Of a DNA stretch of 32,932 nucleotides, positions 16,217-24,930 are shown in pieces; the stretch's first letter is position 1; each line of letters begins with the position of its first letter. Origin of the DNA: Gammaproteobacteria bacterium (lineage in GTDB: Bacteria > Pseudomonadota > Gammaproteobacteria > UBA12402). The notes below the pieces were generated by a model, which was not told where the DNA came from, ran no database searches, and saw nothing but the letters and a program-made list of their open reading frames with translations. The stretch spans positions 1 to 32,932 of the forward strand of contig JANQHY010000229.1 in assembly GCA_028282395.1 (NCBI GenBank), read 5' to 3'. A program made the position numbers and the translations under genes.

Positions 16217-18292
16217 TTAATTATGGTGAGTGATGTCAAGTGATGGGACTGTTGTCTGATCTACACTTTTTGTAACGGTTTGTTTTTCGGAAAATCGGAA
16301 TGTGCTGTCGTTATCGAGCAGATGAGTTTGTTGCGTTTTATTAACTTTATTATCTTCCTTAGTGGGATTATCCAAAGAGTTAACCAAGTCTTTGTAATCA
16401 GTTTTGAATTGCTTAAGATCAGATTGCAAGCTTCTATAGTCTTTCAAATCTATATGCTCTGCATTTTTGTTGCCATCTTTTGCTAAGAACTCCCTATGTT
16501 TCATTTCGAGTTGATGAATCTCCTTTTCCAATTTCTCTATTTGTGGTTCTGTCGATTTATATTGCATGCGCGCTAACCCAGAAACTTTACTGCTATTGTA
16601 GACATGTTTAAGTGCAAATAAACGCGCTTTCAATTCGTTGTGCTCGTTTTGAAAAGATTCAAGTTGCTCAATATCTTCGATAAGTTTATCTTCTTCGGTT
16701 TGTCTGTTTCGGTCTTTTCTATAGGATCGCATGAAGGATGAGAATCGATTGTTTCTATTCTTGACCCCACTAAATCTTTTATCTGTTTCTACGTTTCTTT
16801 TAAATGAGTTTATTGCTTGTATTGAATTGAGACTTTTCGTCTGTTTTCTGAGAAATTGTAGTTCTCTATCCTTAAAATGCTGTTCTATGAGTCTCCGTTT
16901 ATTTCTCATGCCGAATCCTCTTTTGAGAGGGGATTTATTTTGATCTCTCATATCATTGTAAACCCGCCTTACATGATCGAGTTCTTGCTTAGAATTAGCG
17001 CCATTGATAGCACTGTGCAGGTGAGTAAAGGCTTCGTCACGGTGAGAATCTTTTGGGTAGGCCCAATAAGCTTTCTCAAAATTCTCTAATGCTTTGCCGA
17101 GAAAATTACCTGGATCTCTGTCTCCTGTCCCATAACGATAATTAGTTTTGTCTTCTCTTAATTTTCGACTAGAGGGAGGTGTGCCATATTTCATTTCCAG
17201 TGAGCTTGATATCTCTTGCAATGATTTACCTTTCTGATAATCTGGAATTTTTTCTGTTGCACAAAATTCAATAGGAAGAGCTGCATTGGCACTTTTTCGA
17301 TAAATGCTTACTTCAGTCTTATCGGCATTAAATACAAATACTGGGGTGCCAATTTCTTGGACTTTCCCAGCAGCCTCCTTATTCATTGCATCATCTATTA
17401 GCAGTTTTTCTGCATTTTTATAGTAGTCCATAGGGCTTAATTGCTCTTTATCTTTTATAACGCCTATTACAGATGAGGTGTACTTTTCCTCTAAGGGGTC
17501 TAAAATTATATTTAACAGGTTCGCATCAGATGGATTTTGTTGAAAGCGCATGGAATCAAAAGGAGAAAGGCTTTTTTTACCACAAAAAGTTGGATATCCT
17601 GATTTGCTGGTCTTTCGATAAACCCTAACTTCAGAGAAATCAGCATTAAATACAAATGCTAGTTTGCCAATAGGCTGATAGTATGGCAAGGCTTTTGCGG
17701 CAGCTTTATAGTTATCCACCTCTGAAGCATTAATTTCTTTTGTATACGTTATTACATGATTTAAGGCAACGCGACGCTCTTCATTTTTTTCATCATATAA
17801 TGTTTCATTTATTTTATTTTGGAGTTCAATAGCATTATAATCCTCTATCTCATCTAATTTTAGTTTTCCTTCTAGGTATAACTCAAAAGTTTTTTGCTTA
17901 AGAAAAACCTTTTGCTTTTTGGAGTCCATTTTGCTGGCCGCATGAAGGAACTTCTTTGTTGCCTCCTGCTGTTTCCGGTTTTTGAAATTAGTCAATTTTG
18001 TTAGTACAGAGCGATGACTGCAGGCAAATTCCGCTATCTTATCCTGAGCTAATACCGGTTTAAATTCAGCAGAGGTTGCGAGTTTGGAAAATTCATCAAG
18101 AGCATCATAAGATCTTTTGCCGTTTCTAATCTTGCGTTTGATAGCAATTGGGTTAATGTATTTACTTTGCCCTGATTTGAAAACCTGACGCATATGCGCA
18201 TTCTTTTCTAACTGTTTAATCAGATTGTCGCTAACACCTTTTTTCTTGAGCCATTGGGAGTTTTTTTTGATGATTGGATCGAGATTATTCAT
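16217..18292 (-). CDS. Orphan 691-residue lysine-rich protein with a duplicated module and coiled coils
   Basis: I do not recognise a family. The protein is hydrophilic, rich in Lys, Glu, Asn and Ser, without signal peptide or membrane helix. Two related modules of about 85-95 residues stand in tandem: residues 190-272 with FVFNADFSEVRVYRKTSKSG, and 287-373 with FVFNADKTEVSIYRKSANAA. Each opens with a YKxAxK helix and closes with an LxxKYxxS/P helix. A basic helical region (430-530) and a long heptad-like coiled coil (about 535-640) follow, then a polar tail rich in Thr and Ser. The DNA is visibly more A+T rich than the neighbouring housekeeping genes. Large orphan coiled-coil proteins of this kind are common among secreted effectors of intracellular gammaproteobacteria; that is inference, and no secretion signal can be proven. 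Start ATG 18292 has GAGAAAG upstream, and a TATACT box lies at 18336-18331. Confidence 0.7.
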   Translation of the reverse strand: MNNLDPIIKKNSQWLKKKGVSDNLIKQLEKNAHMRQVFKSGQSKYINPIAIKRKIRNGKRSYDALDEFSKLATSAEFKPVLAQDKIAEFACSHRSVLTKLTNFKNRKQQEATKKFLHAASKMDSKKQKVFLKQKTFELYLEGKLKLDEIEDYNAIELQNKINETLYDEKNEERRVALNHVITYTKEINASEVDNYKAAAKALPYYQPIGKLAFVFNADFSEVRVYRKTSKSGYPTFCGKKSLSPFDSMRFQQNPSDANLLNIILDPLEEKYTSSVIGVIKDKEQLSPMDYYKNAEKLLIDDAMNKEAAGKVQEIGTPVFVFNADKTEVSIYRKSANAALPIEFCATEKIPDYQKGKSLQEISSSLEMKYGTPPSSRKLREDKTNYRYGTGDRDPGNFLGKALENFEKAYWAYPKDSHRDEAFTHLHSAINGANSKQELDHVRRVYNDMRDQNKSPLKRGFGMRNKRRLIEQHFKDRELQFLRKQTKSLNSIQAINSFKRNVETDKRFSGVKNRNNRFSSFMRSYRKDRNRQTEEDKLIEDIEQLESFQNEHNELKARLFALKHVYNSSKVSGLARMQYKSTEPQIEKLEKEIHQLEMKHREFLAKDGNKNAEHIDLKDYRSLQSDLKQFKTDYKDLVNSLDNPTKEDNKVNKTQQTHLLDNDSTFRFSEKQTVTKSVDQTTVPSLDITHHN

Positions 18293-18641
18293 AATCTTTC
18301 TCGCATAGATGAATAAAACTTCTACTTACAAGTATAGCATATAAATGGGAGGTTTCATAGTGTTATTTCATATAAGTAATTGAATATATAGATAAAAAAT
18401 ATGTGTGGATGTGTAGTTATAATCTCTCCCCTCTTCTCGCAGCACAGAAAGGGGGCCTGGTCAATTTCGCCAAGGATTTAATTAGGCTAAAAGTTATAAA
18501 AAACATGAGCTTCGAAGTTGCTGTATTACCTTGATGTGGGCCCAAAGCATTGACGCACTGTTTTGTTAATGGTACCGTTGCACATACCTATTTTTTAGAG
18601 ATAAATAACTAAATTTAGTCGTTTTGAGGGTAAAGAAATTA
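18293..18641. other. 349-bp noncoding stretch between orphan gene and glycosyltransferases
   Basis: This holds a possible -10 box for the minus-strand gene (18331-18336), an imperfect hairpin CCCCTCTTCT/AGAAAGGGG (18428-18437 with 18446-18454), similar in base content to the one at 16120-16148, and a promoter-like pair facing the glycosyltransferases near 18578-18606. Otherwise it is A+T rich with no convincing gene. Confidence 0.5.
18578..18606 (+). promoter_or_regulatory. Candidate promoter for the glycosyltransferase pair
   Basis: TTGCAC (18578-18583) and ATAAAT (18601-18606) are 17 bases apart. Transcription would start near 18613, about 30 bases before the ATG. The -10 box is a poor match. 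Confidence 0.35.
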
Positions 18642-19853
18642 ATGAAAGTGCTTCAAGTTAATGGTTATGAATCACCAGGAAGTCGTTTTAATGGTTTAGC
18701 TATCACCCCTCTTCTAAAAGAGCAAGGTATTGAATCGCGTCATTTAGTTTGGCTCAAAGATACCAACAACCCTGAGGTTTTAACATTTGAAGGTTTCATG
18801 GCTCGGGCGACTAATGCTGTCATCAAAAAAGTCGAGTATATGAGATCGCTACAATCTGTGCTGTATCCTCATGCAAAACAGATGATAGAGATGGCGGCTT
18901 TCAAAGAGGCTGATCTCGTTCATCTTCATATCATCCATGCAGGATTTTTAAGTTTTTCTCATCTGCCAATGATAGCTCGTCAAAAACCGACTGTATGGAC
19001 GTTGCATGATCCTTGGGCAATGACAGGGCACTGTATTCACCCACGTGACTGTAAAAATTGGCTCAGCGGTTGTGGTAATTGCCCTGATCTACATACTGAT
19101 AAAGCGCTGCGCAGAGATAATACGCAATTTCTATTTGAGTATAAACGTAAAGCCTATGAGCAATCGAATCTTACTATTATTGTTGCTTCAAAATGGATGC
19201 ATGATATGGTCAAAGCTTCACCAATGTTTCCTGGTGTAAAGGTGCATCAACTGCCATTTGGCGTTAATCTAAATTTCTTTTCGCCAGCTGCAGCTGCTGA
19301 TGCACGTAAAAGACTTGGTGTCCGTGAAAATAGCTTAGTAATCTCTTTTCGTGCAGAACGTAATGAATTTAAAGGGCTGCCTTATATTATTCAAGCACTC
19401 AATCGCATTGAAACAGAGCAGCCTATTACTATTATTGGTTTAGGTGGAGTGGTGCCAAAGAGGGCCGTTAAAAAGTCTTTTCAGATAATTAATCTTGGTT
19501 GGGCGAATAATGAGACACAGCTCCGCGATGCGTTGGCTGCATCGGATATTTTTCTTATGCCATCTATTGCTGAAGCTTTTGGTATGATGGCAGTTGAAGC
19601 CTTAGCTTGTGGCAACGCAGTGATTGTATTTGAGGGTACCTCTTTACCGGAAACAACTTTTGCTCCGGAGGTTGGTATCTCTGTTCCTATGTGTGATGGC
19701 GATGCCCTATACAGAGCTTTGCAGAATTTAATTGATAACCCAGCCGAGCGTAAAGCGCGTAGTAAAAAAGGAAGAGAGATAGCCGAATTGCACTACGATG
19801 AGAGAACTCATGTGAAACGTATATCGGAGATTTATAGAGAGGTTGTAGCTTGA
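18642..19853 (+). CDS. GT4-family glycosyltransferase (WcaC-like)
   Basis: A 403-residue retaining GT-B glycosyltransferase that moves a sugar from a nucleotide donor to a glycan acceptor on the cytosolic face. The N-terminal domain has LHIIHAGFLSF and a cysteine-containing block, TLHDPWAMTGHCIHPRDC followed by SGCGNCPDL (about residues 120-150), which is typical of WcaC-like enzymes of exopolysaccharide and O-antigen loci. The donor-binding domain has the EAFGMMAVE E-x7-E motif (E311, E319) and DIFLMPSIAE before it. I chose ATG 18642 rather than the TTG at 18624 because GAGGG lies before it and the Rossmann strand MKVLQVNGYE then starts the protein. Its TGA overlaps the ATG of the next gene (TGATG). 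No other polysaccharide genes are nearby. Confidence 0.85.
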   Translation: MKVLQVNGYESPGSRFNGLAITPLLKEQGIESRHLVWLKDTNNPEVLTFEGFMARATNAVIKKVEYMRSLQSVLYPHAKQMIEMAAFKEADLVHLHIIHAGFLSFSHLPMIARQKPTVWTLHDPWAMTGHCIHPRDCKNWLSGCGNCPDLHTDKALRRDNTQFLFEYKRKAYEQSNLTIIVASKWMHDMVKASPMFPGVKVHQLPFGVNLNFFSPAAAADARKRLGVRENSLVISFRAERNEFKGLPYIIQALNRIETEQPITIIGLGGVVPKRAVKKSFQIINLGWANNETQLRDALAASDIFLMPSIAEAFGMMAVEALACGNAVIVFEGTSLPETTFAPEVGISVPMCDGDALYRALQNLIDNPAERKARSKKGREIAELHYDERTHVKRISEIYREVVA

Positions 19854-21094
19854 TGAAAATACTGTTTCTAACCGATATACCGCCCTGTAAAAACTATACA
19901 GGTGGATTAATGATAGAGACGATGATGAATTTTTTACCATTTGAAAAGCTTGCGCTTTTTACGGTTGTTAACCCACGTATCAAAGCAGATATGAATCCAA
20001 AATGGGCTACGTTGCCTAAGTGTTTTCTGAGAAAACCATTCGAGAAACCGTTTAGAAAACCAGTTGAGAAGCCTCCTCAAAAAGCGTACTTGCGAAGATG
20101 TCTTCATCTGCTTGCCTCATTGTATGTCTCAAGTTTTCAATTGTTACATTTCGTGCAGGTGCGATATAGCGTTCTGCCGAAACTTATCAAATTTATCAAA
20201 AAACAGGAGATTGAAGCAGTTTTCGTAGTCCTGCAAGGCCAGACGATTGTGCAGCTAGCTTATTCACTTTCTCAAAAACTCGATTTGCCAATGTTTACGC
20301 ATACTTGGGATTCATTTGAGTGGTGGTTAAGAAGTTGCAGCGTCTCTTCTCTTGGCCAGAAAAGATTGCTACATAAGTATGATCATATTATACAGAGCAG
20401 TCAATCCTCCACAACTGCATCGTGGTACATGTCAGATCACTATTTAAAAAAGTACCATAAGCCCTGTCTGACACTGCTTGATGGGTTGCCGAGTGAACTT
20501 GCCCGATCCCCTGCACACCATCCACATGAAGGTGAAACGTTTATTATTGCTATTGCCGGACAGTTATATGCCCAGGAAGAGTGGGAGGTGCTGATAAAGG
20601 CCCTTGCTCAGGTTAATTGGCGTATTGCAGGCAAAAATATTCGGGTACGTATGCTGGGAGGAGCTTTTCAACATCGCAGTTTTGTGCCAACCCGTTTTGA
20701 ATATTTAGGTTGGCATCCGCGCGAACAGTTGATCGAGCATTTATCTACAGCAGATCTGCTTTATCTGCCCTATTGGTTCTCGGAGAAATTCCGTTATGAG
20801 TCAAGCTCTAGTTTTCCTTCGAAGCTTATCGCTTATTTTGCTTCTGGCCGTCCTGTTTTTTGTCATGCGCCAGATTATGCCTCACCGGCTCGTTATATTG
20901 CTAAGCATGAAGCGGGATATCTATGCCAATCATTAGAGGTTGAGGATGTTTTGAAAAGCTTGGAGTTTGCCATCACTGATTATGAGTCTTATAGAAAATT
21001 CTCTGCGAATGCTAGTAAATGCTTTTTACAGGATCTTACTTTGAAGAGAATGCAAGAGGTATTCTATCAAGCATTAGGTATGAATTCTGTTTAA
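19853..21094 (+). CDS. GT4-like glycosyltransferase, second of a pair
   Basis: A 413-residue GT-B protein. The start MKILFLTDIPPCKNYTGG is the donor/acceptor loop of group 1 glycosyltransferases. The C-terminal half has IAIAGQLYAQEEWEVLIKAL (about residue 233 on), a LGWHPREQLIEHLSTADLLY strand and the SSSFPSKLIAYFASGRPVF segment, where this subgroup has PSKL in place of the usual E-x7-E. Such P-S-K enzymes are common in capsule and O-antigen synthesis. The N-terminal half carries a two-unit KP-rich repeat (about residues 60-75). Start ATG 19853 shares one base with the preceding stop, with GAGAGG upstream, so translation is coupled. The acceptor and sugar are unknown. Confidence 0.75.
   Translation: MKILFLTDIPPCKNYTGGLMIETMMNFLPFEKLALFTVVNPRIKADMNPKWATLPKCFLRKPFEKPFRKPVEKPPQKAYLRRCLHLLASLYVSSFQLLHFVQVRYSVLPKLIKFIKKQEIEAVFVVLQGQTIVQLAYSLSQKLDLPMFTHTWDSFEWWLRSCSVSSLGQKRLLHKYDHIIQSSQSSTTASWYMSDHYLKKYHKPCLTLLDGLPSELARSPAHHPHEGETFIIAIAGQLYAQEEWEVLIKALAQVNWRIAGKNIRVRMLGGAFQHRSFVPTRFEYLGWHPREQLIEHLSTADLLYLPYWFSEKFRYESSSSFPSKLIAYFASGRPVFCHAPDYASPARYIAKHEAGYLCQSLEVEDVLKSLEFAITDYESYRKFSANASKCFLQDLTLKRMQEVFYQALGMNSV
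20030..20077 (+). repeat. 24-bp in-frame tandem repeat inside the second glycosyltransferase
   Basis: Two 24-base units (20030-20053, 20054-20077) both begin AGAAAACCA and encode RKPFEKPF then RKPVEKPP. The result is a short basic, proline-rich loop in the N-terminal domain. It may vary in copy number between strains. Confidence 0.65.
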
Positions 21095-21311
21095 CTGTCT
21101 AATTCCAAGCGTTGGCATACCAAACAGGGATGTTATGAAATGGTGAGTTTTTAATTAGATCAGTATTTATTGAGTATTTTCTCCATTACTGCCATAACCA
21201 GCATAATACAAATATAAACCAACTTTGAAACCTTTTCCGTAGGGGTGACCGGCTGATTTCTTTGTTGTTTCGAGCCTTACCTTGAGTTTAAATCGCTATT
21301 AAATAGTTTTG

Positions 21312-22493
21312 TTACTCTAAGGCGGAAAATAGTAGATATAGTAGTAAACTGCAAAGTGAGAAGGTAACCAGAATGGCCGCCAGTGACATTTCACTAATAG
21401 GGAAAAGTTTACCGACAAAGCTGGCGCATAATGATGAAAAACCTATTTGGCAGAAGCCAACAAAGCCGGAGGCCGAACCTGATATTTTAGGAAAGAGGGC
21501 AATTGCTGATGGAATGGCAAGAGGGAGGATGATGCCGTTGGCTACTGCGTTGATTGTCATGGGTAAAATAATTTCAATCGGGTTTGTCATCGGTAAAATA
21601 AAAACAAAAAGTAACAACAGTAAACTACCTGTAATAAAGAACATTTGACCAAGGCAGAGAATTCTCGTTACGCCAAATTTACCGACATAACGTTTGCATA
21701 AGTAATTCCCTAAATAGATGGCGATCACAAAAGGAAAATAGAAGTAGCCAATTTGATGTGGATGGTAGCCCATTTTAGCGAATAGAAATGTTCCTTCAGC
21801 AAGGTAGGTGAACCAGGCGCCATATACTGCACAGATGCAGACAAGATAGCTTAAAAACCCTGGGTGACGCAGCATTTTTGGCATGTTGGCAACGATAGTT
21901 GTGAGTTTGATATCAGCAGTTTTTCTCTGTTGGTTAGTCTCTTCAAGGAATAATGCTGTCATTGTAATTAATAACATGCCAAAAAGCGTAACAAAGACAA
22001 ATGTCGCACGCCAACTAAACCAGCTAGTTAAATAACCGCCAATAAATGGTGCAATCGCTGGTGAGGTAGCAACCAGTGGATAGACAATATTATAAACTTT
22101 TATTGTCTGTTCACGATCGAATTTATCCGCAATCACCGCACGACCAACAACTAAACCACAACAGGCGCCTACTCCTTGAAAGAAGCGTGCAATGATTAGT
22201 TCGATGATCGTATGTGAAAAAACACAGGCTAGGCTAGCAAAGGTGTAAAGGGTAAATCCAATCAATAATACCGGTTTGCGGCCGTAGCGATCTGAAATAG
22301 GCCCGTAAAATAGTTGAAAAACGGATAGACCTAGTAAGTAAAGTCCTAACGTTAGCTGGATATCGCTCGGCGTTGCCTGCAATGCTTGGGTTAATTTGTC
22401 CAATCCCGGAATATAAACATCGGATGCTAATAGGCCCATCATGCTCATCATGGTGATAGTAGCAATAAAAAAGGCATGTTTTCTTAATGACAT
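21312..22493 (-). CDS. Bcr/CflA-type MFS drug exporter
   Basis: A 393-residue inner-membrane transporter with twelve helices. LLASDVYIPGLDKLTQAL is the Bcr/CflA helix-1 signature, then motif A GPISDRYGRKPVLLIG (about residues 69-84), RFFQGVGACCGLVVGRAVIA (helix 4-5) and motif-C-like ATSPAIAPFIGGYL. I placed the start at ATG 22493; the frame is open to a TTG at 22562, but the extra residues do not resemble this family. The gene lies 96 bp downstream of pepP on the same strand and may be read from map-pepP. Substrate unknown. The region after the gene up to the glycosyltransferases (21095-21311) shows no gene and no clear terminator. Confidence 0.8.
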   Translation of the reverse strand: MSLRKHAFFIATITMMSMMGLLASDVYIPGLDKLTQALQATPSDIQLTLGLYLLGLSVFQLFYGPISDRYGRKPVLLIGFTLYTFASLACVFSHTIIELIIARFFQGVGACCGLVVGRAVIADKFDREQTIKVYNIVYPLVATSPAIAPFIGGYLTSWFSWRATFVFVTLFGMLLITMTALFLEETNQQRKTADIKLTTIVANMPKMLRHPGFLSYLVCICAVYGAWFTYLAEGTFLFAKMGYHPHQIGYFYFPFVIAIYLGNYLCKRYVGKFGVTRILCLGQMFFITGSLLLLLFVFILPMTNPIEIILPMTINAVANGIILPLAIPSAIALFPKISGSASGFVGFCQIGFSSLCASFVGKLFPISEMSLAAILVTFSLCSLLLYLLFSALE

Positions 22494-22589
22494 GGGAGTT
22501 TCTCGTACTAATCGAATCGCTAGAAAGTTTTTACGGACTAATGCTATGCAAATAGTAGGCAAAAAGTCTTGTTAGAGATTCATTAAATT

Positions 22590-23909
22590 CTATTTTTCGT
22601 TCATTAACTGTTCGATCGCTTTGGCCTCTTTGGGTACGTCAGTTGATAAAACCTGATTGCCCTCTTCGGTAATCAATACTTCATCCTCAATGCGGATTCC
22701 CAGACCCCACCACTGTTTATCGACACCCTCACTCTCTGCGGCAATATAGATGCCTGGTTCATTGGTGAGTACCATGCCGGGTGCGAGTACGCGTGAATTA
22801 CCGTTGACTTTATAAGCTCCAGCATCATGGGTATCAAGACCAAGCCAATGGCCGGGGCCGTGGTAGTAGAAGCGGCGGTAAGCCTTCTGCGCATAGAGTT
22901 TTTCCACATTGCCTTTCAAAATGCCCAGCTCTACCAGTCCCTCTGTTAGGCTGTGGGCAACTATGTCAGAGAAGTCTTTCATTGTCAAACCGGGCTTCAA
23001 TGCGGCCATAGCAGCCAATTGTGCTTTTAATACAACATTGTACAGTGCCTTTTGTGGGGCGCTGAATTTACCGTTGATTGGGTAGGTGCGGGTAATATCT
23101 GAAGCGTAGTGTTGATATTCACAGCCAGCATCAACGAGTATCAGTTCGCCCGCTTTTAGTTGGGCACGATTATGGCAATAATGTAACGTACAGGCATTAT
23201 TGCCGCTAGCAAAAATTGGGTCATAGGCATAGGCGGTACAGCCCTGTTCAAGAATGACTTTAGTAAACTCCGCTTGTAGTTGATACTCATAGCGACCGGC
23301 GCGGCAAGCTTGCATTGCAGCAATATGGGCTTGGGCAGAAACTTTTGCAGCGAAAGAGATGGCGGTAATTTCAGCAGGGCTTTTATACAAGCGCATCTCA
23401 TGAACAATCGGATCGAGATTGTACATGACATCGGGGGCTTTCTCTCCCATGCGTGACTGCTCTTGCAGGAGGGATAGTTTCTTGTGCAGCAACTTATCCA
23501 GCTCACTGTCATTACCCCAGGTATAATAGAGGTGTTCGCGCTGTGAGAGCAGTTCAAGTAGTTGCTGCTCGAGTTCGTTAATATCATAAGCTTCATCAGC
23601 TGCGTAGAGGTCAACGGCGCCATCCTGACCAGCAAATGCTCCTTCCCAGCGCTCTTTCTCGGGATTGCTCGCACGGTTGAAGAGGATAAAGCGTTCGCCA
23701 TGATGTTTGACCAGAATAGCAACAGCATTGGGTTCGGAAAAGCCGGTTAGATAGTAGAAGTCGCGCTGTGGTGAGAAGGGGTAATGGGTGTCACCACTGC
23801 GAATTTTCTCTGTCGCTGTTGGTATAATGGCGATACTATTGTCATCCATCTGGGCAAATAGACGCTGACGGCGTTCGGCAAACTCTTGTTGACTAATTTC
23901 GATGGCCAT
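22590..23909 (-). CDS. pepP: Xaa-Pro aminopeptidase P
   Basis: A 439-residue cytosolic metallopeptidase that removes an N-terminal residue preceding proline. The N-terminal creatinase-like domain (about 1-165, with PFSPQRDFYYLTGFSEP) precedes the pita-bread catalytic domain. Metal ligands are visible as VDAGCEYQHYASDITRTYP (two Asp), HGPGHWLGLDTHD (His), TNEPGIYI (Glu) and GIRIEDEVLIT (Glu). Length equals E. coli PepP (441). Start ATG 23909 follows AGGTAAG and lies 18 bp behind map, so the two aminopeptidases form one transcription unit, a fitting pair for successive trimming of new proteins. Confidence 0.93.
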   Translation of the reverse strand: MAIEISQQEFAERRQRLFAQMDDNSIAIIPTATEKIRSGDTHYPFSPQRDFYYLTGFSEPNAVAILVKHHGERFILFNRASNPEKERWEGAFAGQDGAVDLYAADEAYDINELEQQLLELLSQREHLYYTWGNDSELDKLLHKKLSLLQEQSRMGEKAPDVMYNLDPIVHEMRLYKSPAEITAISFAAKVSAQAHIAAMQACRAGRYEYQLQAEFTKVILEQGCTAYAYDPIFASGNNACTLHYCHNRAQLKAGELILVDAGCEYQHYASDITRTYPINGKFSAPQKALYNVVLKAQLAAMAALKPGLTMKDFSDIVAHSLTEGLVELGILKGNVEKLYAQKAYRRFYYHGPGHWLGLDTHDAGAYKVNGNSRVLAPGMVLTNEPGIYIAAESEGVDKQWWGLGIRIEDEVLITEEGNQVLSTDVPKEAKAIEQLMNEK

Positions 23910-23927
23910 TTCTTACCTCATTCGTGA

Positions 23928-24719
23928 TTAGCTGTTTTTCTCTTCTTCGCGCAGTGTTAAGACCTCATAGCCATCGCTAGTGACTAGGATGGTATGTTCC
24001 CATTGTGCTGATAGGCTATGGTCTTTGGTCACCGCGGTCCAGCGATCAGGCAGCGTTTTTGTGCCCGCCTTGCCAGCATTAAGCATTGGCTCGATGGTAA
24101 AAGTCATGCCTTCACGCAGCGTCATGCCAGTCCCTGGCTTACCATAGAAGGGAACTGCAGGCGATTCATGGAATTGGCTGCCGATACCATGACCACAGAA
24201 CTCTTTCACAACACTAAAGCGGTTCTTCTTCGCATGTTGGGCGGTAGCATGGCCCAGGTCGCCAATAGTCGTGCCAGGTTTAACAATCTTGATGGCTTCC
24301 CACATTGCTTCATAAGTGACGCGGGTGAGGCGTTGTGCCATGACTGACGTTTTGCCAATTTGAAACATTTTACTCGTATCGCCATGGTAGCCATCTTTGA
24401 TGACAGTGACATCAATATTGAGAATATCCCCCTGTTTGAGTTTGCGTGGCCCAGGAATGCCATGGCAGATGACATGGTTTAATGAGGTACAGACACTGCC
24501 GGGAAAGGGTGGGTGAGTGCCACCAGCGGTATAGTTGAGGCAGGCAGGAATGCCTTTCTGCTGATTAACAATATAGTCGTGGCAAATACGGTCCAGCTCT
24601 TCAGTCGTGATGCCAATCTGGACATGAGGGGTAATCATCTCCAGAACTTCTGCTGCTAAGCGACCAGCAATACGCATTTTTTCAATCTCTTCTGCGTTTT
24701 TAATCAAATTATCTGCCAT
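23928..24719 (-). CDS. map: Methionine aminopeptidase, type I
   Basis: A 263-residue cytosolic enzyme that removes the initiator methionine. The metal ligands occur in the standard order: NIDVTVIKDGYHGDTS (two Asp), GHGIGSQFHE (His), FTIEPML (Glu) and QWEHTILVT (Glu). HVICHGIP supplies the substrate histidine. There is no N-terminal zinc finger. I start at ATG 24719 (MADNLIKNAEEIEKMR, matching the family), rejecting a TTG 39 bases upstream. It is divergent from rpsB across about 210 bp, the same arrangement as in E. coli. Confidence 0.95.
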   Translation of the reverse strand: MADNLIKNAEEIEKMRIAGRLAAEVLEMITPHVQIGITTEELDRICHDYIVNQQKGIPACLNYTAGGTHPPFPGSVCTSLNHVICHGIPGPRKLKQGDILNIDVTVIKDGYHGDTSKMFQIGKTSVMAQRLTRVTYEAMWEAIKIVKPGTTIGDLGHATAQHAKKNRFSVVKEFCGHGIGSQFHESPAVPFYGKPGTGMTLREGMTFTIEPMLNAGKAGTKTLPDRWTAVTKDHSLSAQWEHTILVTSDGYEVLTLREEEKNS

Positions 24720-24775
24720 TTTTGTTCTATCTTTCCCAAATGTAAAAAAATTTACCAATTTTTATCGTGACATAT

Positions 24776-24804
24776 TTGTCCTCATAGACGGTTTATGATA
24801 TAAA
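24776..24804 (+). promoter_or_regulatory. Sigma-70 promoter of the rpsB operon
   Basis: TTGTCC (24776-24781), a 17-base spacer and TATAAA (24799-24804). Start of transcription would be near 24811, leaving a leader of about 120 bases before rpsB. Confidence 0.7.
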
Positions 24805-24858
24805 GAATCCCTCCTATTAGCAATGCACTTGATAGGCAGAGAGAGAATTGAATGGTAT

Positions 24859-24884
24859 CACGGTTCAGTAGGAGCTGAAGCGTG
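24859..24884 (+). promoter_or_regulatory. Hairpin in the rpsB leader
   Basis: CACG-g-TTCAG (24859-24868) pairs with CTGAA-g-CGTG (24875-24884), nine pairs interrupted by one G-G mismatch, with loop TAGGAG. A smaller CCCT/AGGG stem (24908-24918) sits directly before the GGAG ribosome site. In gammaproteobacteria the rpsB leader is known to be the target of feedback repression by S2; this structure is a candidate for that role. Confidence 0.45.
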
Positions 24885-24930
24885 AGCAAAATTGGTTAAT
24901 TATTAGACCCTGTTAGGGGCGGAGAGAAAT

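Noticed and set aside
16048..16239. 63-codon minus frame between desaturase and orphan gene
   Set aside because: It runs through the palindromic repeat; the PQKMGEG-type sequence is typical of translated repeats.
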